Virus record (IMG/VR): IMGVR_UViG_3300048928_000301
Coordinates: 1 to 20,434 of that record
DNA from: a virus
DNA length: 20,434 bases
Strand: one strand, 5' to 3'
Below are positions 1 to 6,394 of the stretch, in pieces. Numbering within the stretch: position 1 is the stretch's first letter; each line of letters begins with the position of its first letter. A model generated the notes under the pieces. The model saw only the letters and a program-made list of their open reading frames with translations, searched no databases and was not told where the DNA came from. A program made the position numbers and the translations under genes.

Positions 1-17
1 TCATGTCAAGAGGAACT

Positions 18-137
18 ATGCGCAGTAACCGAGAGATTCGGAAACCGAAGAAAGAAAAGTTAGAGACTACTCCTAACTTATCTAAGCCTTCATCCATCCC
101 GCATCGTATCAAAGACACCGAAATCGTCAAAAAATAG
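18..137 (+). CDS. 39-residue basic protein, KPKKEK type
   Basis: ATG at 18 follows a purine-rich ribosome site (AAGAGGA, 8-14), and the frame runs 39 codons to TAG. The product is very basic near its start (MRSNREIRKPKKEK) with a Pro/Ser/Thr-rich middle and a lysine-rich end, and has no membrane segment. I recall tiny proteins with an RKPKKEK core as common in Rhizobiales, but their function is unknown to me. A convincing terminator follows at 158-198, which supports a real short transcript. Confidence 0.55.
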   Translation: MRSNREIRKPKKEKLETTPNLSKPSSIPHRIKDTEIVKK

Positions 138-157
138 AGCGTCTAGATTAAATAAGA

Positions 158-198
158 ACCGCCCATCAGTATCCCTGCTGGGCGGTATTTTGTTATTT
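158..198 (+). terminator. Rho-independent terminator after the 39-residue gene
   Basis: ACCGCCCA at 158-165 pairs perfectly with TGGGCGGT at 179-186 around a 13-base loop, followed by a T-rich tract to about 199. The orientation fits the plus-strand gene ending at 137. Confidence 0.8.
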
Positions 199-240
199 TT
201 ATGCGCCCCTTGCTTTCAGCTCCGCTGTTCTGATTGGTAT

Positions 241-312
241 GCGAGTAGGCCGTGCTGCTATTCTGGCGCAGCATTTAACCGATTGCGTCTTGGTTCCTCG
301 GCACCTACTCGC
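241..312. ncRNA. Candidate structured RNA, three-way junction (strand unknown)
   Basis: GCGAGTAG at 241-248 pairs with CTACTCGC at 305-312. The stem continues as GCCG/CGGC after a two-base bulge. Inside, TGCTGC (254-259) pairs with GCAGCA around nine bases, and AACC pairs with GGTT further on. The result is a 72-nt, tRNA-sized, three-helix fold in a stretch with no gene. It is not a recognisable tRNA because it lacks the TTCRA T-loop. No T-run follows on either strand, so it may be a processed RNA, a leader structure or a degenerate tRNA. This is inference from pairing only. Confidence 0.3.
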
Positions 313-335
313 TTCCGTTGAGGCGTTCTCTCAAA

Positions 336-599
336 TTAAATATGATGCTTTTCAACAGTATGGAGCGCGTAGTTGGCCCAAACGCTGCGCTTAGCGTCTT
401 CCTCGGTCGCCATTTCAGCTTCGAAATCCTGATCGAGGGTTAAATATCCGGTCTTGTCTTCGATGTCCGCAGGCGTGTCGAAACCTTGTTCACACTCACC
501 GCAATGGGCATAAACAGTGTTATCAGCCAGGTTTCTGACTAAGTAGAGTAAACCTTGTCTGCACAAAGGGCACTGACCTGCGTGAAAGTAACAATCCAT
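336..599 (-). CDS. Small zinc-ribbon protein (CPLC...CGEC)
   Basis: The 87-residue product starts at ATG 599 (MDCYFHAGQC); a GTG 15 bases upstream at 614 is an alternative start. Two knuckles, CPLC and CGEC, are spaced as in a single zinc ribbon, and the C-terminal half is acidic with no membrane segment. Such ribbons bind zinc and often nucleic acid or protein, but no specific role can be assigned. It is divergent from the secreted-protein gene at 760, so the 600-759 gap should hold promoters for both. Confidence 0.7.
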   Translation of the reverse strand: MDCYFHAGQCPLCRQGLLYLVRNLADNTVYAHCGECEQGFDTPADIEDKTGYLTLDQDFEAEMATEEDAKRSVWANYALHTVEKHHI

Positions 600-759
600 T
601 CCGTATCTGAACACAGGATCATGTCAGGCGAAAGAGCATTTACCAATAATCCAGTTGGTGCTTTAAGAGCGTTTGCACTGCCAGGCAGCAAAATGGGCGC
701 TTGATCGCTTGCTATTTTCACCTGCTTATTCCCAAGTGAGGCCCAATAAGGAGATGACG

Positions 760-1062
760 ATGTATCTGAAAACCGCTGTAGTTGCTGCAATAGGTCTAGT
801 CGGGTTATCAACCGTTTCTCATGCCGCGCTTGGTCCAAATTACCAAAGGGCCAAAGAGTTGACGGCGATCATTGAAGCAGTTGCGGAGCGAGTTCCCGCT
901 CATCCTATTACGAAAATCATTTATCAGAAGCGCGATCATTATCAGGTCATCGCTGGACCATGCTCTATTCGAGCAATGATTGTGACGACACCTCAAAAGA
1001 AGCAGATTGTCGGGGCTCGGCAGTTTGATGTGAAGCTCTTCCCGCAGCGTTGCGGCAAGTAA
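760..1062 (+). CDS. Small secreted protein of unknown function
   Basis: ATG at 760 is preferred: it lies about seven bases after the AAGGAG ribosome site at 748-753, whereas the in-frame ATG at 754 touches that site. The 100-residue product begins with a clear Sec signal peptide, MYLKTAVVAAIGLVGLSTVSHA, ending in a plausible SHA cleavage site. The mature part is about 78 residues with two cysteines (AGPCSIR and FPQRCGK) that could form a periplasmic disulfide. I do not recognise the family. In a prophage it would be a candidate lysogenic-conversion gene. Confidence 0.7.
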   Translation: MYLKTAVVAAIGLVGLSTVSHAALGPNYQRAKELTAIIEAVAERVPAHPITKIIYQKRDHYQVIAGPCSIRAMIVTTPQKKQIVGARQFDVKLFPQRCGK

Positions 1063-1141
1063 GTTTCATTTGTTCTTGCAAAAATGGAGACCAGTTCTCA
1101 TATCATACCGCCTATGAAGTAATTTCTAGCGGTTATTGGAA

Positions 1142-1234
1142 ATGGCTCCAGAGACAGTCACAAAAATTTTAGTCGGAATATTCCTGTTCACCCTAGCATG
1201 GAGCCTATACCTGGCTTTCGTCGCGGGGGTGTGA
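1142..1234 (+). CDS. 30-residue single-span membrane micro-protein (tentative)
   Basis: ATG at 1142 opens 30 codons: an eight-residue polar start (MAPETVTK) followed by about 20 hydrophobic residues ending FVAGV, which is almost exactly one transmembrane helix. The ribosome site is weak (TTGGAA). It lies in the roughly 300-bp gap between the secreted protein and the next zinc-ribbon gene, where nothing else codes. The hydrophobic pattern could arise by chance in such a short frame. Confidence 0.35.
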   Translation: MAPETVTKILVGIFLFTLAWSLYLAFVAGV

Positions 1235-1362
1235 TGATCAAATAGCCGATCTTTCGCACACGACGACAACCCCACAGAAAAATTACGCTGCAGAGTGGAG
1301 TGCCGAACGGAAACATTGTAGTCGTTTAAATTAGCATATGCTGAATTACCGGGGGATTTGTC

Positions 1363-1572
1363 GTGTTTGAAGATCAAAAAATCGGTGTTGCTTGTCCGGT
1401 ATGTTCACATAAGACTGAGAAGACAACAGCCTGGCTTAAAACCAATGATCTTCTCACCTGCGGATCGTGCGGAATCGATTTTGTGATCTATAGCGAAAAG
1501 CTGTTTTCTTGGCTCAAACGCGCGCAGCAGCTGTTTTACCGAGTAACGTTTAGTTTGATTGCGCAAAAATAA
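1363..1572 (+). CDS. Small zinc-ribbon protein (CPVC...CGSC)
   Basis: GTG at 1363 follows a strong GGGGGA ribosome site at 1351-1356. The 69-residue product has CPVC and CGSC separated by about 17 residues, a compact zinc ribbon. The rest is rich in basic and aromatic residues (FSWLKRAQQLF). The layout resembles short zinc-ribbon proteins of unknown role in Rhizobiales. It is a different gene from the larger ribbon at 336-599; only the CxxC spacing is similar. Confidence 0.65.
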   Translation: MFEDQKIGVACPVCSHKTEKTTAWLKTNDLLTCGSCGIDFVIYSEKLFSWLKRAQQLFYRVTFSLIAQK

Positions 1573-1608
1573 AATCAAGTGTTTTCCTTTTATAATAGGA
1601 GAACCGAC

Positions 1609-1832
1609 ATGCCGTTTAAAAGCGCAGCCTATCAGGGGATATTTACACCTCAGGAATTAAACTCGCTCCAAAAAGCGTATAATCTTTGCTGCGAGATTTT
1701 AGGTCGCCTCCCGACCTCGCAGGAAGATAAGAAGATCTGGCTCGTTACGTGATGAGAGCATTCGACTACAGTGATGGCGACGTAAAACTATCGGCAGAGC
1801 GCGCTGCGAATATGGCAAGAATGCTTGAGTAA
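1609..1832 (+). pseudogene. Small conserved-type gene broken by a one-base frameshift
   Basis: ATG at 1609 follows ATAGGAG and reads MPFKSAAYQGIFTPQELN through LGRLPTSQEDK, then stops early at 1750-1752. In another frame the natural-looking continuation EDLARYVMRAFDYSDGD begins at 1731 and runs to TAA at 1830-1832. One added base near 1728-1731 (AAG restored to AAAG) would give one continuous protein of about 74 residues. I infer either a real disruption or a sequencing error in a short A-run. The joined product has no motif I can name. Confidence 0.6.
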
Positions 1833-1862
1833 AACCTCAATTTTACTGCGGTAAAAGCTTGC

Positions 1863-1888
1863 CAAAAAAAAGCGGCCATTCAGCCGCT
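1863..1888 (-). terminator. Strong terminator of the leftward early operon
   Basis: Read on the minus strand, AGCGGC and GCCGCT (1883-1888 and 1871-1876) form a perfect six-base stem around six bases, followed by eight consecutive T residues. It lies about 75 bp after the last gene of the leftward operon and separates it from the plus-strand genes at the window start. Confidence 0.88.
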
Positions 1889-1963
1889 CAAGGGGTTGTT
1901 TCTGCCGTGGCGCAAATCACCACAATACAAAATATAGTGTAATTCGCTTAAGCGGGCAACTAT

Positions 1964-2539
1964 TTATCGTGTTTTATATCCCCAATGCACAGCCAATTCT
2001 TGGAGGCCATCTTTAATATAATCGCTAAAGGTCGTCTTCTCGCGCTGTGTCTTAGCGATGTCCGCTATTTCCATGCCCTGCCCGACGACTTTTATCATGA
2101 TTTCAAAGGTTCGCTTGCCCAGAACCGGCAGGCAGTTATTCAAATGGTGCGTAGCCTCCACGACTAAATCAGGCAAAGGATCGATTGCTTTACCGCCGTC
2201 GACTTGAACGCGGCTATAATCAATCGCTATGGCTCCCTTCGCTCCGGAGCGCTCCCAAAGCATCCTGAATCGTCCTGCCGCCGCCCATTGAGCATCGTTG
2301 ATGTGACCACGAGCGTACAATGTTCCAATCGCGCTTTCTTTGATGTTCACAAGCGCGCTGACCTTCAACGGGTTCGAACGCGAAACCTTGTGAGCGGGGT
2401 TGTGATACGGATTAGGAACTTTACTAACTTCCACCTGCGATTTCAGGCTTCCCGGTTCTTCATGCTTACGGCGTGCCACCTTTAGGGCATCGCGCAGTCT
2501 CTTGTCATTTGATTTTCGCTGCTCTGTTATCGCAGTCAT
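1964..2539 (-). CDS. DUF6456-like phage protein, last gene of leftward operon
   Basis: The 191-residue product has a basic N-terminus, a Pro/Asn-rich linker near residues 40-60, and a C-terminal helical region of about 120 residues with the pattern RGHINDAQWAAAGRFR, a central LPDLVVEATHHLN, and a final YIKDGLQELAVHWG. This resembles the DUF6456 region common in alphaproteobacterial phages and DNA-binding proteins, though I match it by appearance only. Its place at the end of the early operon, just before a terminator, would suit a regulator of later expression, but that is inference. ATG at 2539 follows AGGAAACAGGC. Confidence 0.7.
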   Translation of the reverse strand: MTAITEQRKSNDKRLRDALKVARRKHEEPGSLKSQVEVSKVPNPYHNPAHKVSRSNPLKVSALVNIKESAIGTLYARGHINDAQWAAAGRFRMLWERSGAKGAIAIDYSRVQVDGGKAIDPLPDLVVEATHHLNNCLPVLGKRTFEIMIKVVGQGMEIADIAKTQREKTTFSDYIKDGLQELAVHWGYKTR

Positions 2540-2568
2540 GCCTGTTTCCTCATCGCCTGGAGTTGTGC

Positions 2569-2751
2569 CTATGCCGCTTGCTCGCCGTGCCGATCGAACC
2601 GTGCTGGCTTTCGTTTCTCATGGCTGCGCAGTATGTGAATACGGCGCTCTACTTCCGCCTGTGTGATCCTGAGAATGGCCGCGATTTCGTAAGTGTCCTT
2701 GCCTGATCTGAATAGCCAGAGCGGACAGGTATGCGGGCTGTACGCCGTCAT
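2569..2751 (-). CDS. 60-residue helix-turn-helix protein
   Basis: ATG at 2751 overlaps the stop of the upstream gene (ATGA), typical of coupled translation. Residues about 12-45 (LFRSGKDTYEIAAILRITQ followed by EVERRIH) form a helix-turn-helix of the kind seen in small phage regulators and sigma-like DNA-binding segments. The C-terminus is basic. It could regulate transcription or assist replication; no target is evident. Confidence 0.65.
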   Translation of the reverse strand: MTAYSPHTCPLWLFRSGKDTYEIAAILRITQAEVERRIHILRSHEKRKPARFDRHGEQAA

Positions 2752-3323
2752 GCTGCCCTCCCTGCTTGCTTGAATGTGTCGCTTGGTGCGTTCTTGATCT
2801 TGTCGAGATTGAAATCTGCGCCGTTGGCTTCGGCTGCTGCCTTAAGGCGAGCCATGCTAGCCTCTGGGCTGGTGTCGTATTGGTCGCGGCGAGTTTCTTC
2901 TGCGGCATTGTCGAGGCGCTGCTGTGCCTTTGTGGCTTCCCACTTTGCCGTTGCACGGGCGCGGCTTTCTGGCGTCCACTCTGCGCGTTTGCTGTCTGCT
3001 GCCATTTCTTTGAGAATGCGGCGGTCGTAACTGTCTCTGGCGCGGGCTTCGAGAATAGGCTTCATTACCTTGTCGCATTCCTGACGAAGCTCTGGAGGGC
3101 TTGGAAGGAAGGCATGTCCGAGCGAACCCTGCATAATTTGCTTCGTTGCTGTTTGGAGGCCGTGGCGCGTCACACCTTCAAGAGCCATGTAGAAACCAGC
3201 AACATTGACTTGATCGTCAGCCGAAGCCCTTGAGGGCAGGCTTGAAAGCAAGGTCAAGCACTGTAACATTTCCTCCTGCGTTGCCTTCGCTGTGAAATCC
3301 TCGGTTTTCGCTATCTGGTTCAT
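2748..3323 (-). CDS. Probable phage replication-associated protein, helix-rich
   Basis: The 191-residue protein follows the DUF1376 gene. Its segment around residues 45-90, with a helix, then GSLGHAFLPSPPELRQECD, resembles N-terminal domains of phage helicase-loader or replication proteins that carry a 'F-P-S-P-P-E-L' turn. The second half is highly charged and probably coiled. No Walker A motif is present, so it is not a DnaC-type ATPase. ATG at 3323 has a GGAG nine bases upstream but overlaps the preceding gene by 107 bases; a later ATG at 3269 sits right behind AGGAGG and is an alternative start. Confidence 0.55.
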   Translation of the reverse strand: MNQIAKTEDFTAKATQEEMLQCLTLLSSLPSRASADDQVNVAGFYMALEGVTRHGLQTATKQIMQGSLGHAFLPSPPELRQECDKVMKPILEARARDSYDRRILKEMAADSKRAEWTPESRARATAKWEATKAQQRLDNAAEETRRDQYDTSPEASMARLKAAAEANGADFNLDKIKNAPSDTFKQAGRAA

Positions 3324-4092
3324 TTCTCAAAACTCCAAGTCGCCTTGCTTCGTCGCGTATTGCATCCCCGATATTTCGAGGCTTTGGAGGCGGTTCGTTT
3401 CGGTGAGCGGTAAACTTCGGATCTGCTTCATCGAGCCAGCACTGGCCGTTGAGCCACGTCGAAGCGTGTTTCGTGAATTCGGGGTTTTCGCCTTGGCGGC
3501 TGGAGGCATAGCGGCGAACGCCTGCCATGATCGTTTCCAGATCGTTCTGCTTTCGAGCAGCACGGAAGGCCTTGAGAGCCTGTCCTTTGCCGACCCTCTT
3601 GGGATAGGCTGGCCAAAACTGCTGATCAAATTCGCTTTCGAAATCTGGCTTGATCGTTACATCTGAACGAAGTGAAGATGTATTATCTGTATCTGTATCT
3701 GTATGGTTGAACGTCTGTTGAACGTCCGTTGAAGTCATGCGTTGTTTTTGTTGTCTTTTTTCGGCACTTGCTTTTCCTGCCTTGGAATTAATTTTCAACT
3801 TGTGCGCACGACTTGAAATTTCAGCTTCGGCTCGGTGGTTGGAAATCATGCCGTCGAGAAGCTCCAGCTTCCCAAGTTCGATGAGCTTTTCGACTGTCTT
3901 AACGAATGTCGATTCACGCATGCCGCAGTATGTTGCGAGGCGCATGACGTGATATTCTACAGGGCCGTTTTCTTCATAGATGCGGCAAAGCATCATTGTG
4001 TAGACGCCGACTTCCTGAGCCGACAGGCCACGAACGCCGTGCATGAAGTCAGACGGGTAGAAATCAAAATACGGGATGCGGTCTTTGCTCAT
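3217..4092 (-). CDS. DUF1376 (YdaU-like) phage replication protein
   Basis: Starting at ATG 4092 (MSKDRIPYFDFYPSDFMHGV), the 291-residue protein opens with the DUF1376 signature: the 'YFDFYPSDF' start, then LSAQEVGVYTMMLCRIYE, which is a winged-helix-like region. A Lys/Gln/Thr-rich linker follows. The C-terminal half carries FWPAYPKRVGKGQALKAFRA, a pattern found at the ends of phage replication initiators. The start overlaps the rusA stop (ATGA). DUF1376 proteins usually sit in phage replication modules, and I infer an origin-binding or primosome role here. Confidence 0.85.
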   Translation of the reverse strand: MSKDRIPYFDFYPSDFMHGVRGLSAQEVGVYTMMLCRIYEENGPVEYHVMRLATYCGMRESTFVKTVEKLIELGKLELLDGMISNHRAEAEISSRAHKLKINSKAGKASAEKRQQKQRMTSTDVQQTFNHTDTDTDNTSSLRSDVTIKPDFESEFDQQFWPAYPKRVGKGQALKAFRAARKQNDLETIMAGVRRYASSRQGENPEFTKHASTWLNGQCWLDEADPKFTAHRNEPPPKPRNIGDAIRDEARRLGVLRNEPDSENRGFHSEGNAGGNVTVLDLAFKPALKGFG

Positions 4093-4442
4093 GTCGCTAA
4101 CGCCTCCTCGGCGCGCTGCAAGATGACGACACACTCCTCTTTCAAACCGGCATCCCACGTCATTGTGAGGCGTTCACAGAGGCTGTCGTTCTTGATGACC
4201 TTGTAATGCTGGAGAACGTCGAGAAGCGCTTTCATGCGGTTGTCGAGGTCCATGCGCTTATGCGGACGCTTCAAAGCAACTGAGATGCTGAAAGGTCCAT
4301 CGATGAATTCATTCTTGCCGTTTAGGAACCAGCCGCAATCATCGCGCCATTTGTTATAGGCGCTCGTTCGGTGCTTGGTTTTCCCATGACCTTCGTAAAT
4401 ATCCCATACGGATGGAGGGAACGGGAGCGCGAGCTTGATCAT
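4089..4442 (-). CDS. rusA: RusA-family Holliday-junction resolvase
   Basis: The 117-residue protein matches RusA in length and layout: an N-terminal LPFPPSVW strand, then RPHKRMDLDNRMKALLDVL with the catalytic aspartates near residues 65 and 67, and a third acidic site in KND near residue 86. RusA dimers cut Holliday junctions symmetrically and resolve recombination intermediates during phage DNA replication. Both ends overlap neighbours by ATGA, so translation is coupled. It complements the Erf/YqaJ recombination genes of the rightward operon. Confidence 0.9.
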   Translation of the reverse strand: MIKLALPFPPSVWDIYEGHGKTKHRTSAYNKWRDDCGWFLNGKNEFIDGPFSISVALKRPHKRMDLDNRMKALLDVLQHYKVIKNDSLCERLTMTWDAGLKEECVVILQRAEEALAT

Positions 4443-4648
4443 GCTGCCGCCTCGCCTTCTGCCTTGCGGGCGATGGCGTTGCGGTAGTCCTGTGCCACCG
4501 CTTCAAGCACGGCGACATCACCACGGCGGTTTTCCAGCTCGTGATCAGGGCGCTTGTTTTTGCCAGATGAGAAATCACCAAGCCACCACAGGCGCTCGTT
4601 TCTGATCTTCTCAATTCCTGCGAGCTTTTCTTGAATGGTGAGCGTCAT
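4439..4648 (-). CDS. 69-residue phage protein of unknown function
   Basis: A charged, soluble protein with a predicted helix at IQEKLAGIEKIRNERLWWLG and an Ala/Glu-rich tail. It overlaps the methyltransferase stop and the rusA start by four bases each, so it is clearly part of the operon. I do not recognise the family. Confidence 0.65.
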   Translation of the reverse strand: MTLTIQEKLAGIEKIRNERLWWLGDFSSGKNKRPDHELENRRGDVAVLEAVAQDYRNAIARKAEGEAAA

Positions 4649-5316
4649 ACAGCACTCCCGAACAATTCGCCTTGTCTGGCGTCTTTTCGGTCGAGCATTC
4701 GCAGAACTGTTTCGCCCTGGTGGTCTTTATCCCAGACAAACCACGCATGAAGCGCAGGAGGAGAACCCTGACCGGTAAAGTCTATCTTCCAGCGCATGAG
4801 GTAAACACGAGCAGGAGGGAATCTGCCCCAGAATGATGCAAGCCCACCGGCACCCGGCCACGACCAGTTGAGCAACAGCGCCATGTAATCAACGTCGAGC
4901 GTATCAAGCGCGTGGTAAAGCCAGCGTGCTTTGCCGTCCCCCCAACTGCACTGATCGAAAGGAGGATTGGTGACGATAGCAGGGGCTGTCGATACGGGGA
5001 AATCATAGAAAGACCGGATATCCGCATCACAGCCGCGATCAATCAGATCAGATGCGCGAACGACAAGGCCGAGCGATTCCATTTCGCGAACCATTGCGCC
5101 ATCGCCCGCTGCAGGCTCCCAAATGCAAGGGAAGTCACGCAAACGCTCAATCTCAGCATGGAGAAACGCGCGCGTCGGCTCTGGCGGTGTCGGATAAAAC
5201 TCGTTTGGTTCACGCTCAAGGGAATCGGTCTTCACAATCTCGCCGTCGAGCATGATGTGAACCGGCTTTGGCTTATTACCTGTAGCTCTGAAAAGACCAC
5301 GCGCGCTTGCTGTCAT
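4645..5316 (-). CDS. Phage DNA N6-adenine methyltransferase
   Basis: The 223-residue protein has the SAM-binding motif I as EPAAGDG (residues 67-73) and the catalytic motif IV as NPPF (117-120), the D/NPP[FYW] signature of amino-methyltransferases acting on adenine. The N-terminal NEFYPTPPEPTRAFL region is typical of phage-borne members. ATG at 5316 overlaps the stop of the preceding micro-gene (TAATG), which favours it over the GTG at 5328. It may protect phage DNA from restriction or mark it for regulation; the recognition sequence cannot be read from the protein. The family usually lacks a partner nuclease, and none is adjacent. Confidence 0.85.
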   Translation of the reverse strand: MTASARGLFRATGNKPKPVHIMLDGEIVKTDSLEREPNEFYPTPPEPTRAFLHAEIERLRDFPCIWEPAAGDGAMVREMESLGLVVRASDLIDRGCDADIRSFYDFPVSTAPAIVTNPPFDQCSWGDGKARWLYHALDTLDVDYMALLLNWSWPGAGGLASFWGRFPPARVYLMRWKIDFTGQGSPPALHAWFVWDKDHQGETVLRMLDRKDARQGELFGSAV

Positions 5317-5405
5317 TAGAAGTTCCACTTCATATAAAACAGCACCACAATGAGCGGGATAAGCGCGCAGGCGGCAGCAATGAGAATGGAGCGGAACTCG
5401 ATCAT
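5316..5405 (-). CDS. 29-residue single-span membrane protein
   Basis: ATG at 5405 directly follows the stop of the upstream gene (TAAATG) and its TAA overlaps the methyltransferase ATG. The peptide MIEFRSILIAAACALIPLIV continues VLFYMKWNF: one hydrophobic helix of about 20 residues with charged ends. The exact fit between two genes is good evidence that it is translated. The function is unknown; phage micro-proteins of this shape can act on membrane transporters, lysis or exclusion. Confidence 0.6.
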   Translation of the reverse strand: MIEFRSILIAAACALIPLIVVLFYMKWNF

Positions 5406-5855
5406 TTATCGCCCTTCTCTATTCTCGTCGGATAGGTTTCCTGATCCTTTTGTCGGCGAACCTTGCGCAACCAATACCGGCGCAATTTCTGCCACAGCTC
5501 CACGGAAAGGCGTGCCAGCAAGAGCATCAGCCAAGCCAAGTATTTTCGAATTACGTGCATTGGCCAGTTCCCTCTCAGACTGGTAGGCTTTTTCTGATGC
5601 TTCGAGCGCGGCCTTGTACGCACGAGCAATGGCCGCATAAGCGGACACAGGCATGTCTTTGATGGATCGATAGCGAAGACGGTGCATCCAAGAGGCAGGC
5701 GCGCCATACATGCGCTCTGCTCGGTGCATGGCAGCATCTACCGTGTCACCCGGACCGCGGTAGGAACTCTGGAGAATGAAATCACTCATTCCCTTAGCGC
5801 TGCTGACAAACTCGACACTCATTTTGTCAGATCCTTCAAAACCTTTGTCGGACAT
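5406..5855 (-). CDS. 149-residue phage protein of unknown function
   Basis: The central part, from about residue 35, has YRGPGDTVDAAMHRAERMYGAP followed by helix-rich sequence ending in a long Ala/Glu/Ser stretch, then a Gly/Ser-rich tail. A motif of this kind (GDT-x5-HRAE) occurs in hypothetical proteins of rhizobial phages, as far as I recall. Two starts are possible: ATG 5855 behind GGAGAG, or ATG 5822 behind AAGGA, the latter overlapping the stop of an upstream frame (ATGA). Confidence 0.65.
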   Translation of the reverse strand: MSDKGFEGSDKMSVEFVSSAKGMSDFILQSSYRGPGDTVDAAMHRAERMYGAPASWMHRLRYRSIKDMPVSAYAAIARAYKAALEASEKAYQSERELANARNSKILGLADALAGTPFRGAVAEIAPVLVAQGSPTKGSGNLSDENREGR

Positions 5856-6181
5856 TGCAAAGCTCTCCAGTTACGTTTCAGGACAGAGACGAACTGAAAC
5901 GAAACATTCGCTGGAGAGATTGTTTGGAACACATCGGGCACGCGGCGTGGCGCGTTTTGCAGAACGCACGAAAGGCAGCGATAGCCCGAAGAAATGACGC
6001 GGATGCAGAAATGCGTGAGCCTGCTTTGTTCAAGGTTGAGGGGAAAGCCCCGGTCACGCGCCGCCAAGATGCACCCGCTACAGCCGAAGAACTTGGCGGA
6101 CAGGCATTCGCGCCCGAAAGATCGCGCAATAAACGCTCGGCTGATTTTTGAATTTGAATTGGACAGGATGTTCCTCATCAT
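5819..6181 (-). CDS. 120-residue Cys/Arg-rich frame, uncertain gene
   Basis: This frame fills the only sizeable hole in the leftward operon. In favour: it starts six bases after the stop of the preceding gene and its TGA overlaps the alternative ATG at 5822 by ATGA, as in its neighbours. Against: its composition (many Cys, Ser, Arg and Phe, for example FFGCSGCILAARDRGFPLN) is unlike the neighbouring phage proteins, and the ribosome site is weak. An 8-bp inverted repeat, GGACAGGA/TCCTGTCC (6161-6168 and 6192-6199), spans its start. It could be a genuine unknown gene or an untranslated leader. Confidence 0.4.
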   Translation of the reverse strand: MMRNILSNSNSKISRAFIARSFGRECLSAKFFGCSGCILAARDRGFPLNLEQSRLTHFCIRVISSGYRCLSCVLQNAPRRVPDVFQTISPANVSFQFVSVLKRNWRALQCPTKVLKDLTK

Positions 6182-6187
6182 CGCCGC

Positions 6188-6391
6188 CTATTCCTGTCCA
6201 GAAAGGAGAGCCTCACCGCGCTTATTGAAGGCGGTGAGGCTTTTCTCGTCTGCTGCTTGGGAGGCGGGAGACGCAGACGAAAGGAGGTTGCGTAAAGCAT
6301 GCTGACGAGTGCGACCGCTCGCGCCTTTGCCGGTGATCTGGCAAGTCGCAATGAAATTACCGTCTTGTGTGGGATATACGGTCGCGCTCAT
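6188..6391 (-). CDS. 67-residue phage protein of unknown function
   Basis: It begins two codons after the GapR-like gene. The start (MSATVYPTQDGNFIATCQIT) looks like two beta strands, followed by TGKGASGRTRQHALRNLLS and a helix, resembling a small antitoxin-like or dsRNA-binding-like fold, though no family match can be claimed. A perfect 10-bp inverted repeat lies inside its last third (6210-6240). Confidence 0.6.
   Translation of the reverse strand: MSATVYPTQDGNFIATCQITGKGASGRTRQHALRNLLSSASPASQAADEKSLTAFNKRGEALLSGQE
6210..6240. repeat. Perfect 10-bp inverted repeat within a coding region
   Basis: GCCTCACCGC at 6210-6219 and GCGGTGAGGC at 6231-6240 flank an 11-base loop. On the plus strand TTTTCTC follows, so it has the look of a terminator for transcripts running against the leftward operon. 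On the operon mRNA it would form a stable hairpin just before the next start codon. Confidence 0.5.
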
Positions 6392-6394
6392 GGC

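Noticed and set aside
241-312. tRNA gene
   Set aside because: Size and closing stem fit, but there is no T-loop consensus, no valid anticodon arm and no CCA-compatible end on either strand.
4645-5316. Restriction-modification system around the methyltransferase
   Set aside because: Neighbouring genes encode a membrane micro-protein, a small unknown protein and RusA; no restriction endonuclease or specificity gene is near, so it is an orphan methyltransferase.
5855-6151. 98-codon plus-strand frame in the leftward operon hole
   Set aside because: Amino-acid composition looks acceptable, but it needs a TTG start without ribosome site and runs against the operon.
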